A stretch of DNA of 64,000 nt, from NCBI GenBank assembly GCA_037447655.1, contig JBBHKE010001022.1, positions 126,001 through 190,000 of the forward strand, read 5' to 3'. The number at the start of each line of letters is the position of its first letter. The first letter of the stretch is position 1. The translations under genes were made by a program, and so were the position numbers. The notes beneath the pieces were generated by a model. That model was not told where the DNA came from. It saw nothing but the letters and a program-made list of their open reading frames with translations, and searched no databases. Below are positions 53,288 to 64,000 of the stretch, piece after piece. The stretch comes from Zygnema cylindricum. Its lineage: Eukaryota > Streptophyta > Zygnematophyceae > Zygnematales > Zygnemataceae.

Positions 53288-54731
53288 TGTTGTTTTTGGA
53301 AGATTCATTTTCGTACAGTCGTGCGCTCGCGTGTTCGCATACTTAGTAACCGAATGTAATATGGTGGTTCGAATGGATTTGTGGATTGGGGGGTAATTGT
53401 ACGGATGAATTTAAGGTGACGTAAATGACAAATTAAGTGGCGCGGAATGCGTAATAGAAATGGACGGCGGATCGCGAAGCGATCCGACTTTGAAATATTC
53501 GAAGTTTTTGAAAATGTACGTTGGCCGTACGAAATATAATGCGACAGGCACATTAATGAAAAAGGAAGCCGCCGGTACGGCGTATCTATTTTGGACAGTT
53601 GTACTTTTTATTTGGTCAGCGGCATTTATGGCGAAGTACGTAGTAACGGTACGGACTAATTTGGATAGTTTGACGAGGTTTCGACAAGTGGTTTTTTATG
53701 ACCACGCGGCGCGACATCAAGGGTGCCGATTAAGAGCGATGGACGGCGGATATAGGCCGCCGAGATTTTTTTTTATGTAGTGGTGACGTGAAATCGCGTC
53801 AATCACTCGATATTTATTTTTGGACGTTCCGGATTGTTTGATAAGTGATTCGTGGTACACGTGGAAGGCGGATGGCGTCCGCCGATATTTCCAAGGGATC
53901 GTATTGTTTGATGACGTGTTATTAAGTGGACCGTACATATACGATGTCGGTTCACTACGTGGACTTATCGACAAGTGACTAAGCAAGTTGTCACTTATGA
54001 CGCGGATTTGTGGATGCGTCGGTGTAAATATTTGAAGAAACTTTTTCTTGTCGTATATGTATTAATAAATTAGAGTTTATTATGATGTTTATATTTAAGT
54101 GATCAATTAGGGTTTTCGATAGTTTAATTGTGTGTGTACGATGTCGTACTTGTAGACAAGTGTACGCTTACGATTGCTTGACTCTCAGGTGTACGCTTAC
54201 GATTAGTTTGATTTAGTGACAGTTACGTAATGTATGTTGGTTATTTTGACACTTAGTGATTCATTGACAGCTCACAAGTGTATATATAGGAATGAGCTTT
54301 GTTAGGAATTAATCATCAATGCTGGTTAGTAAAGTGGGGACCAAAGATGTAGTGTTTTAGGGTTGTCGATTAGGTCATGCACTTTGAATGATATAATGAT
54401 TATTTGATTATACTTTGATTATACTCTTGTTTATGTGTGATGCATTTGTCTTTATTATTTATTTATGTTATTTTATATATGTTTGATATGCATTGTTTAT
54501 GCATTTGTCCTAGGGTTTGTTTATGTCGATTATTCCATCAAACCTTAGATGTTCTCATAGGGTTTATTTATGTTGATTATTCCATGAAACCCTAAATGTT
54601 GTTGTTTGTTGCGTCTGTGTACGCATATGGAGGATGCATTTCAAATGATTGTTCGTTGACCTATTTTTGCTTAGCTTCTTGCATGATAGTTTGGGTCGCT
54701 TCTGCGGTCTATTTTAGACCAAAGAACAACA
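53288..54731. mobile_element. Solo LTR inside LTR B
   Basis: 1444 bp with ends TGTTGTTTTTGG and CCAAAGAACAACA, flanked by perfect 5-bp repeats AGAAG (53283-53287 and 54732-54736). TG...CA ends and a 5-bp duplication without internal coding sequence indicate a solo LTR. Unlike the A/B/C LTRs in sequence. Confidence 0.8.
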
Positions 54732-54819
54732 AGAAGTAGGCTGCCTCTGCTTTTTTCCTGCTCTTACTTAAATCAATTAAGTAACCTAGAAAATACCAAA
54801 GTAACCTTTCATTTCAACA

Positions 54820-55213
54820 TTTGCCAACTCAGAATAAACATTTTGTGGCTATCATAGACAATGACACGCTGATGCCACGTGGCGGCATGACAACGGCGGC
54901 CATAAAACACGGGAGGATGAACCATGGCATAAAGGATGACACTCGTCAACTGGAAGGCCATTGCTACAATGGCCATACAAGAAGTACATTGGCGACTGTA
55001 CCTTTGTACCTTCTTGTATTGTATAGTCTTTCTAGTGGTCCACGGTTTAGTAGTAGATAGCTGTGAGTAGGTTTATGACTTAGACAATTTTCTTTTGGGA
55101 GCCTCTCTCTCACAGCCATTTTATATCTATAGGCCAACTTTGGCTAACCAAAACTTACTCCTCAGAGGAGAAATTTCATTGATCTTTTTTTGCGTTCGGC
55201 TCAATGGAGTGGA
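54820..55213 (+). repeat. LTR fragment F1
   Basis: Middle and late part of a related LTR (GATGCCACGTGGCGGCATG, CTTACTCCTCAGAGGAG, TTGCGTTCGGCTCAA). Close to the fragment at 60945-61588. Truncated at both ends. Confidence 0.65.
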
Positions 55214-55233
55214 GAAATTAAAGGTTATTTTAG

Positions 55234-56244
55234 TGTTTTATAGGTTTTGTAAAATGGAGAAAAGAAGCAAATGCAGTCTGCCTCTAACTCCTCTCTCCAA
55301 CTCCCACACTTGTCACAGTCAGTGAAAGTTGGAAAGGGAGATAGAGCCATGGCCGCCTATGCTATCTAGACGGGGACAAACATTAGATTAGTAGATTTAC
55401 CAAAATAATTATTGACGGACCCGAGATTTGAACTTGGTACCTGCCGTGCGTCAGATTCGCTGGTAGCCGGTAGCCTTAGCCAATTAGTTTAAGATGAAGG
55501 TCATACGATATGGGGTTTGATAATTAAATAAATATTGACACGTAGGCTATTTCATCTAACGGGATATTTAGAAATAGATAAAGTTTGTGTTGTACGGCGT
55601 ACGCAACATCAAAAACAAATACCACGTACTTTGTTTCGAAGGCGAAACAAATATCGCGCATGTATCTATCACGGCTACCATTGATATCCGGTTTAATCGG
55701 ACGGTCGTGAAGCATGTCGAGATCACGGAATATGTTTTTCGGCAGTTTGCGTACGACGTCACATCGATTGACACGTGGCACAACCATATTGGATTACGGC
55801 ATATTCGAGGATTACTGGAACGAATCCAAAAATGACATGTGTCGGCTTGTTGGCCATGTCGTACAATAGCCGTACAAACTGTACACCGACACTTTTACCT
55901 TTCTGTACGACAGAGTATTATGATTAGTGACGTAATTCAGTAGATATAGTATTAGAGAGAGATAAGACTTAGAAAAAATTGATAGATTGGACCCTCACTA
56001 TCATAGAGCTTCTGTACAAAAGGTCAACTTTGACCCTCAATAACTTACTGCTCAGGGGAGCAAATTCAGAGATTCTTTTTGCTATAGACTCAAAAGAGTC
56101 TTGCCTTCATAAGGGTAAAGGTGGTAAGAGTTTTTTTTTGCCAGGGTGGCAGTATTCTTGCTGAAACACAAAGGGGTAAGAGTTATCCTAGAGGCTTCTT
56201 ATGTGCTGCCTACTCTGAGGACCTTTGGAGATCTCAGAGTTGTA
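55234..56244 (+). repeat. 5' LTR of element C
   Basis: About 1.01 kb, TGTTTTATAGG to GAGTTGTA. Contains GAGCCATGGCCGCCTA block, antisense tRNA-like cassette (55420-55500, AAGTTCAAATCTCGGG), a GTACAATAG region and the late GGAGCAAATTCAGAGAT block. The start is approximate. Confidence 0.7.
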
Positions 56245-59200
56245 GGATATGGCCCCACCCTCTAGGGTCCCCATCTTCAATGGGACTAGCTTCATATATT
56301 GGGAAAGTATAATGACAGGAGCTCTACGTGAGAAAAGGTTTGGGGGAATAGTGAGTGGACAGGTGAGGCGCCCATCCAACCTTGGCATCCCTCCATGGTT
56401 TGGAGGAAGCAGATTCACCAGAGATGCAGATCCATCTCCAATGGAGGATACAAAAGAAGGAGAGGGAGTGGACTAAGAAAAGGAGAAAGATGAGATCACA
56501 CTGATAGCAACCGGTTTGACATTCATGTCATCAATTCCGAGGAACGAGGAGAATGATATCGATACCTAGGACTACCACAATATCGCGGCTAAGCACTTCA
56601 TCCTCCGCCATCTTACTCAAGGGCTTGCATCACCTCATTTGCAAGTAGAGAGGGCATCCGATCTTTGGGTGGCTTCATAAAGATGTACCGAAGTGGTACG
56701 ATCCAACAACAGTAGTTGGCTGATCAAAAAATAGACGCATATGTATACAATGGAGGGAAGATGTTGGATTTTTATAGTGAGCTTGCAACACTTTTCATGG
56801 AGCTAGCGAGTGCTGAACAGGTTGAAACTGAAAAGATGAAGGTTAATTGTTTGCTCATGAAGCTACAAGATGAGTTCAAGATCATACTCAACCGTGTGCA
56901 GGACTTGCCGAACTCAAGGTGGATTTGGAATACAGTGGTAGGGATGATTCTCGTTCGGGAGAATACGATTGAGATCCAAAGGGTAGAAAAGAGTGGGCAA
57001 GCCTTGGCGCAGCTGGGACAAATTGGAGGAACAATGATTCCAAGAAACCGGTCAGAAATTGTAGAGGGGAGGGGCAAAAAAATGAGACAGAGGAGTTCGG
57101 ACTAAGGAATCCCAAGAGTTTGTTCTATTTTTGTAAGAAACTAGGGAACTATATGGCTGAGTGCACTAAGTTAACGGAGCTGCGATAAAAAGAGGGGCAG
57201 AACGATGGACCCTCGAGAGGAAAGAGAAAGGTCCTTGTGACACAAGTACATGAGGCGGAATCCGAAGACGAGGACAATGAACTTCTATTAGATGATGAGT
57301 TCAAAGCGAAAAACGAGGTCGAAATTCCACGAAAGCATAAATTTGCTTTCCCTGGATTGAAAGGTGAAGCACGTTGTATTGTAGATGCAAGTGCCTCCAT
57401 GCACATGTCTAAGGATAAACACCTGTTCACTAAGATAAGAAAGATTCCCACCGTAGAGATAGAGTACGGGGATGGGAGGATAGTCACTACTTCTCTTGTA
57501 GGATCGGTAGATTTGAAAGTGTTAGTAGAAGGAAAGACATCCATAGTTACATTCTCCAATGTATTGTTTATTCCGGAGCTGATCAAAAACCTCATCTCTA
57601 CATCTGTATTAGATGATAAGGGTTTTGTTACTAGCACTAGGAAGTGAGTCTTTACTGCTAGTTTTGAGGAGGAAGCTTATTTCACTGTTGAAAAAGGTAG
57701 CATAGGGATGTTTAGGCTGATTTTAAGTAATGAAAAGAAGAAACTTTATTATGCTGGTGTTCATGATGAGGCTTGGGCATGTGAATCTAGATTAGTTAAG
57801 AGAGATGAAAAAGATGGGAGTAGTGGAAGGGATTCACTTCGGTGAAAGTGAGAATCTAAGTGATTATAGTGGATGTGCTCAAGGTAAAGCACATAGGCTA
57901 CCCTTCCCAAAAACTTCCACCTATAAGGGAGAAAAGATTCTAGATTTAGTACACACAGATATTTGGGGGCCAGCCAGAGTGCCATCACCCGGGGGAAGCG
58001 ATTTTTTATGACTATCACCGATGATTGGTCTCGAAACTCCAGGGTGTATTTTTTGAAAAATAAGTTAGAGGCTCAAGAATGTTTTAGACAATATAAAGCA
58101 TGGAGTGAAAAACTCCATGAAACCTCAATCAAGAGAGTAAGGAGTGACAATGGTGGAGAATATACCTCTAACCAGTTTGAGGATTTTTTGAGAGAAGATA
58201 GAGTGCAACATCAAAAGACAGTTCCTGAAAATTTTGAGCAGAATGGTGTAGCTGAAAGATTAAATAGAACATTGAGCAATAATGTTAGGTGTATGCTATC
58301 AGATAAGAAGACAGGAAAGATGTTTTGGGCCGAAGTAATGAACTGTGCAAATTATCTCAAGAATGAAGTTCTTACTTTAGCATTAAAAGGCCAAACACCC
58401 TATAAGAGATGGACAAGCCGAAAAACCATATGTTTCACACTTAAAGGTTTTCGGTAGTCAAGTATTCACTTTAGACATAGATTGGTCAAACTGGAAGTTA
58501 GATCTAAAAAGAAAACTAGGATATCTTTTAGGATATGATGAAGATGTAAAATGATATAGAGTCTATGATCTCAAAAGGGAGGATATTATCTAGTGAAGCA
58601 TCTAGTCGTTATGGATGAAGGAAAATCTATAGATCCCTTTTTGCATACAAAGACAGTCAGAATCAGATTTGAGTCAGAAAATTCTGATGACTTTAAGCTT
58701 GGATCTTGCAGGTACAGATCAGATCGAGAAGGACCCAAATGCGGAACCCCTAGTATCAACTCCAATCGAAGCAGAAAACGTGGTGGAAATCAGCCCGGAA
58801 GCAAGGGATTAGGGAGAAGTAGAAATTGTTCGAATGAATCCAAAGGAGCTATCTATTCCGGCAACCGAGTTTGAGGGAGGAAGAAAAAGCAGCAAAAGAC
58901 TGCAAGAGAGACAAGTTAATAATAAGGTAACCAAACTGTCTCACCCCGTTGAACCTCAAACTTATAATGAGGAAATGACTTGTCCTGAGAGAAACCGATG
59001 GAAATCAACCATTAATGAGGAGGTGGCCTCAATTATGGCGTCCGATACATGGGAATTGGTGGATTGTCCTCCTGACAGGAAGCGAATTGGGCGTAAGTGG
59101 GTATTTAAGTTGAAACTCAACCCGGATAACACCATTGAGCGCTACAAGGCTCGGTTAGTGGCGAAGGGATTTACCCAGAAAGAGGAAATTGACTACGAGG

Positions 59201-59264
59201 AAACTTTTGCTCCGGTCGTTAAGTTTCTTTTCGTTTCGATACTTCTCAGTATGGCAGCAGCAAA
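56245..59264 (+). pseudogene. Element C gag-pol remnant
   Basis: PBS at 56245-56259 (GGATATGGCCCCACC), then MAPPSRVPIFNGTSFIYWES, Gag core (LLMKLQDEFKIILNRVQDLP), decayed zinc knuckle (FCKKLGNYMAEC), protease VDASASMHMSKDKHLF, integrase leader CSGCAQGKAHRLPFPK, core MTITDDWSRNSRVYF and RSDNGGEYTSNQFEDF, and the first part of RT ending ETFAPVVKFL..AAAKR. Pol then runs directly into LTR sequence at about 59265: most of RT and all RNase H are deleted. Many stops. Confidence 0.8.
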
Positions 59265-59498
59265 ACGTACAGCGGCACGCGTACCTTTCTGTACGACACA
59301 GTATTATGTTTCGTGCTGTACTTCAGGTTAGGTCTGAGAGTTGCAGGGAGTTGAGCCTTCACAAGGGTGAAGCTGGTTAAAATACTTGCGTACCAGGGTG
59401 GTACTTATTCTTTTAGAAATTGAGAAAGGCAAATATTATCCAAGGGGCTTCTAGTTGGCTGCCTACTCTGAGGGCCTATGGAGGTCTAAGAGTTATTG
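59265..59498 (+). repeat. 3' LTR remnant of element C
   Basis: Begins at GTACAGCGGCACGCGTACC, corresponding to about position 55885 of the 5' LTR, skips part, and ends GAGTTATTGC. The pol-LTR junction lies in a GTAC-containing word. Confidence 0.65.
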
Positions 59499-60944
59499 CT
59501 GGCGCCTTTTTTATGAGGTGGGAGACTGAAGAAGAGAGCATATTACCAAATTGGTGTCCTAGACAAGATTTGAACTTGCGATCTGCGCACTCAATGTAGC
59601 AAAACGCCTTAACCATTAAGGCGTTGACAAAATGTTACACTCATGAGGTTTCATAAGTACTTAACTTTTGACACGTTGGCTTATTCATACCTGTTGTGAT
59701 TTGAAAGCTTTAGTATTTAGAAAAATGGTCAGTGAGAGAGGGATTGGTACTTAGAATATTTTTGAGTATATATTCTTGAGTATTGACCTCTAATTGTGTG
59801 ACTATAACTCAGGTACAAAAGAGTGTAATGTACTTCATAGGACACGCGGCGCAGATCAAATGTATCCGTACGAGAACGATTCAGTACGGAATCTGAAACA
59901 ATGACACACGACAAAATTGTACGATACAAAAATGAACGGCGGATACAAATTGAGTCAACGGACGCGATTCGAAGTGGGACCACATTAAGACAATGTTGCT
60001 GGACGTGTGTCGTCCATCGTGAAGCTATATATTTCATCTTACGGGGATCAATATATTCCGTAAGACTCCTGCACGGACGTTAATGTAATCGGTCGATCCC
60101 GCGAACATTGACGGCGGAAAAAATCTGGTGGGACTACAGTTGACTAAACAAGTCGCGTTGCTTTGCGCGACCGACTTGCTACTATAAGATTTCAATTTCT
60201 GTAGGTACATTCATTGGGACAGATTCACCAAATGCTGCCTAAGCAAGTGGCACAATATATGTACGATACCTATTTGTAAATATTTGAAGTAACATAACTT
60301 TGTACGTAGTGAATTACTTTTTAGTGTTACAACATTAAAATAGGATAGAAGTTATAATTAGGATTTGGACGTACTTTCGGTATAGTAGATGTACCGTTGA
60401 CGTACAATGTCGTTATTCGAGTACAGTACTTAGTTAACGTGTAGTTAGTTGATTAGTGTAGATTACTCAATTGTTTACTATGAGTATAAAATATAGGACT
60501 TTGTTTATTTTAATTATCACAGTCATTTTCATCAAATTAATGGCAAACTGTTTTTTTGCAACTTTGACCTGTTGGTGTGATCAATGTGATTGATGTTTTG
60601 ATGTGAAACTTTGTGAAAATATCCTATGATCTAAAAAATATATATGAGTTCAGTTTTAGTGTGTTTTGTTATCTCTATAGAATTCTGTGAGGAGTCTACA
60701 TGGTTTGTTTGAGAAGCTTTCAGTTGTTTTTGGGAAACTTTGAGGTTATATCTTTTAGATTCCTTGATGGATTTGACTGTTACTTTAGGAGTTTACAGTG
60801 TCTATGGTATGCTACATATTGGTGCAATTTCAAGTTATTTCGTTTGCTGTGGAGTAATCTGTGTTGTCTGAAACACAACTGTTTTTGGGGGTAGTTTGTG
60901 GTGCTTCCGTGAGTAATCCATGGCTGAAATAAGCTATAAACAAC
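59499..60944. other. Repeat-derived DNA with tRNA-like sequence
   Basis: 59555-59640 (minus) is tRNA-like: CCTTAATGGTTAAGGCG, then AAGTTCAAATCTTG and TAGGACACCA. The remainder is AT-rich with GTACG words and TTTGTAAATATTTGAAG, shared with the solo LTR at 53288-54731, so it may be another LTR of that family. No gene. Confidence 0.4.
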
Positions 60945-61588
60945 AATACAAATTTGACGAAGAGGCGCATATGAAACAATTCATCCACAGACGCAAATTG
61001 GAAACGTGTACATTTAATTGATCAGACGACCGTCGTTGCAGCCCCCACCCAGAATGAGCTTTTTGGCGGCCTTTGGAGATAGCGTCACGCTATGCCACGT
61101 GGCGTCACCTTATTGGATACCAGAGAAGATTAGAGGAGGAACCATGGCTCTTGATTTGACATGCGTCACCTTGAAGGCCATGTCGTACAATAGCCGTACA
61201 ATAAGTACATCGTCTACTATACCTTTTTGTACTATATAGTGCTCCTATTGGACTAGGGTTTAGTAGTGGGTAGACGTGATTAGATAGACCAAGACTTAGT
61301 GAAATTTAGGTACCTCTCTGTAAGAGAGCTTGTAACTATAAGGTCATCTTTGACCAGCCATAACTTACTGCTTAGCGGAGCAAATTCAATGACTTCTTTT
61401 TGCGTTCGGCTCAAGGGAGTCGGGTCCTCACAGGGGTGGTCAGCATATTTGTGTGCCTGGGTGGTGGTCAGCATATTTGTGTGCCTCGGTGGCACTTATT
61501 CAGTTGGAAAGTGAAAGGGGCAAATATTATCCTAGAGGCTTTACATAGGCTGCCCATTCTGTGTGTCAATGGAGACCACAGAATTGCA
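60945..61588 (+). repeat. LTR fragment E
   Basis: Late two-thirds of a copia LTR of the A/B/C group, ending ACAGAATTGCA. It includes an internal duplication of GTCAGCATATTTGTGTGCC (61439 and 61469). An ATG occurs at the same place as in element A (61569). Confidence 0.7.
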
Positions 61589-61590
61589 GT

Positions 61591-61619
61591 TTTAAAACAC
61601 ATCACGCATGTGTTTTAAA
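61591..61619. repeat. 12-bp perfect-stem hairpin at LTR/F junction
   Basis: TTTAAAACACAT and ATGTGTTTTAAA around a 5-base loop, exactly where LTR fragment E ends and element F begins. Confidence 0.75.
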
Positions 61620-63830
61620 TGTAAGGTTGAAGATGACGTTTTTTGTCGTGGAAGTGAGTCGAAAAACACAAGACGACAAAAATTCGTACATCCTAAGTTC
61701 GCGGATGACGTAAATTGTAATCTACAAATTTGCGACGCGTAAGCTCTGCTACCAAAGACTTTGAGGCGTGATAGATCAGGACGTCTGCCATGCAACTTTT
61801 TGATTGAGGTTGAGTTCTTTAACGCCCTTGTTGGGCATCTGTTTTTGAGGTATGTCGCTATGCAGACTGCTTCTCCCCAAAAGTCAGAGCTGACTGTGTG
61901 TGTCGCCATCATGCTTCGAGACATTTCCAAAAAAGTTCAGTTCATGCGCTTTGCCACACCGTTTTGTTGCGGGGTTCCAGGTGCTGTTAACTGGTGTTCG
62001 ATTCCTTTTGAGGTGAGGAACTTCTTAAACTCAGCGGAAAAATATTCTCCTCCGTTGTCGCTCCTTAAGCACTTGGTTTTTGTATCGTGCTTTTTCTCAG
62101 TCATCGCTTTGAACGCTTTAAATCTCTCAAACACCTCTTTTTAGTCATCCGAGAGAAGTCACCAATAAAGGTGACCAAGAATCTTCTGCCACTCCATCAG
62201 AGCACCCTTGTTGGGCCCCAAACGTTGGAGTTAATCAGTTCAAGCGGGCGAGTAGCTCTCGTTCCTCCGGATTTCGGAAATGGGTGGCGATGGGACTTCC
62301 CCATCTCGTAGCCGTGGGATGGTTTTTGAAATCTTTGATAGAGGTAAGGTCTATTCCATTACCCATGCTGCTCGCTTTTGGTTTCTTTATTCCTTCAGTA
62401 TGCAGATGGCTTAGTTGCCTATGCCAAAGAAGTTGGTTGTATGATGGTTGCGTTGATTTGTCAGCCTTCACTTTGTCTTAAGTGGCTTCATTTTTTACGG
62501 CAATCTTTTTCATCTCTTGTTTTTCTTTGGTGTTCTCTTCCTGTGATGGAAGAACAGCTTAGGCTGCAAGGGCTATGGATCGAGGCTTGGGGTTGCACTT
62601 CAACAGATATATGTAATCCGCCATTCTATCCCTTTCCGCGATGTTAAGTCCGTTTCTCACCAGCTATATCTATACCTCTTTTTGCCATATTGGGATGGTT
62701 CCGCTATATTTAGCTTGGGGAATAGAGTAGAGATTACGCTTAAAGTTGGGAACATAGAGCACATATTTGATTGTGCGGAAGACCAATCTGCCATCTACTA
62801 ACGTCTCGATCTCAATGTCTCCCTTTCTTGTGCAGAGTGACGTATGATTGTCTCCCATGTATATGAGGGAGGGAGAAGTCTCCTTGAAGTTGGAGATCCA
62901 CTCTCGACGGTAGCACATGTGTTTGGAGGCCCTGATGTCCACCAGCCAATCGTTGTTATTGATCGAGAGAGTGGATGCTACCATAGACTGAACAATCTCC
63001 TTTCCTTTTCCTTTCCCCTTCTTTAGCTTCGATTGGTCAACTTTGTTGTGTTGCTTGTCATAAGTGTATTTTCGACAAACAGAGATGAAGTGTCAGGCTT
63101 GTTGCAATAGAAGCACTTCTTGTCGTTCTTGTCTCGATTATGACTCTCTCGTTTGTTTTTCTCTTTGTGGAGAAATCTCCCCTTTCCAGATGCGAATGCG
63201 CAGCTCTCTCCATTGAACTCACGATTGGACATGATTTGAGTGTTGAACTCGTCTCTCAAGAGAGCTTCGATAACCTCATTCCATTTCCAAGTTGTGGGGT
63301 CTGATCAATCAAGCCACCTGAGGATGGTTTTGTACTCAACGGGCAAAGACAGCATGAGGAGTGTGATCTTGGTGTCCATGGGAAGAATGAAACCGACATC
63401 GTCGGCTTCGGCCAAGAGGTTAGCTTAATGTGAGGTGTTTGCCTCCATCGATGTGTCGTCTTGGTAGATAGTGGTCATGAGTGATTTGCCCAGATTGATT
63501 CGTGCAGCCATTCCAGAAAGCTTTTGAGTCGTCGCGAGTGACTCCCAAATTTCCGCAGAAGATTTGCAGCGAGTGACATTGCGAAGCTGGTTATTGGCGA
63601 GACCTTTGATCAAAGTATTCTTTGCTCTGGTCTCCTTCGTATCCCATCCCGCTAGTGATTTCTTCTCTTCAGCTTTGATGTTGTTTGCGTTTGGGTAACG
63701 ATACTCAAACAGCCTCTCTCTTTAAAGGCTGCTTCAACCCGACATCTCGAGAGTTGGTAATTCATGCCTTCGAACTTATCGAGATTGGAATGGGGGCCCT
63801 TAACCTGAAAACCAAATTCGGCCATTTCAG
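61620..63830 (-). pseudogene. Copia element F gag-integrase, minus strand
   Basis: A different copia family. From 63825 down: MAEFGFQVKGPHSNLDKFEG and YQLSRCRVEAAFKERGC (Gag), LIKGLANNQLRNVTRCKSSA, zinc knuckle start CFYCNKP, protease DWLVDIRASKHM instead of DSGAS, GAG-preINT LLWHRQLSHLH, integrase LRSDNGGEYFSAEFKKFL and PQQNGVAKRMN, SDFWGEAVCIATYLKNRCPT. It ends near 61620 before RT. Stops and shifts throughout. Confidence 0.8.
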
Positions 63831-64000
63831 ATAACCAAGAAGACACTTTGGACCACGGACGTCCAATCTAGCAAAGGAAACTCAAGTCCAAACTCAGATT
63901 TTTCACGAAATGTAGAGAAATACACAAGATAGGAGAGAGAGAGTAATATGCATTCACATGTACACAAGATAGGTTGAGGCTTTTAGAAATCCATTAAAAA
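63831..64000 (-). other. Leader of element F, runs off the window
   Basis: Upstream of the F gag start on the minus strand. The LTR end and PBS were not recognised here and probably lie beyond the window. Confidence 0.4.

Larger units (their letters stand above)
52365..54819 (-). repeat. 5' LTR of element B, split by a solo LTR
   Basis: Minus strand: TGTTGAAATGAAAGG at 54819, GGCAGCC/CCATGGCT block, tRNA-like cassette (53085-53155), CCACGTG region, GAGTCCATG-type end, TTGCA at 52365. Interrupted at 53288-54731. Without the insert it is about 1.0 kb, the same length as the LTRs of A and C. Confidence 0.8.

Overview
This looks like nuclear DNA of a land plant or close streptophyte relative. 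It has intron-rich genes with GT/AG boundaries, homologues of plant nuclear proteins (an At4g10930-type RING/PHD protein, an NADH-cytochrome b5 reductase), fragments of cyclin B and of the splicing factor SPF27/MOS4, and a very heavy load of Ty1/copia, hAT and Harbinger-like elements. I cannot name the species. Low gene density and old nested transposons suit a large genome, possibly a non-seed plant, but that is inference. No bacterial-type operons, rRNA or CRISPR arrays are present.

Layout. 1-7950: AT-rich intergenic DNA with a 14-bp minisatellite, CT- and GA-rich simple repeats, two broken minus-strand gene fragments (SPF27/MOS4 exon at 1725-1889, cyclin B exons at 3151-3781), TA-flanked MITEs and a Harbinger-like element (6188-7147). 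7955-9009: a small two-exon hydrophilic gene on the minus strand. 11817-25376: the main gene, minus strand, 11 phase-compatible exons reading as one 1868-residue chain with chromo-barrel, RING and PHD modules, a long low-complexity middle and a conserved C-terminal block. Its introns hold a hAT element, a MITE and a tRNA-Asn relic. 25980-31992: a cluster of four more hAT copies of the same family, nested with another hAT-like element, a MITE and a second Harbinger-like copy. 33499-39312: a minus-strand NADH-cytochrome b5 reductase locus with a 2-nt frameshift, a lost splice donor and an apparently missing exon, so probably a pseudogene.

41330-64000 is a copia graveyard. Element A (43118-50846, plus strand, both LTRs) inserted into element B (minus strand). 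B's own LTR (52365-54819) is split by a solo LTR (53288-54731). Element C (55234-59498) lost most of reverse transcriptase and RNase H. Several LTR fragments of the same superfamily lie around them, and a different copia element F runs off the right end on the minus strand. All coding parts are broken.

Most interesting signals: (1) elements A, B and C carry directly after the 5' LTR a primer-binding site complementary to the anticodon arm, not the 3' end, of initiator tRNA-Met, which implies half-tRNA priming as in Drosophila copia and yeast Ty5; (2) an in-frame ATG inside that site may start Gag; (3) a possible chromo-barrel/RING/PHD fusion; (4) tRNA-like A/B-box cassettes antisense inside the copia LTRs; (5) nested transposon insertions whose order can be read from target-site duplications.
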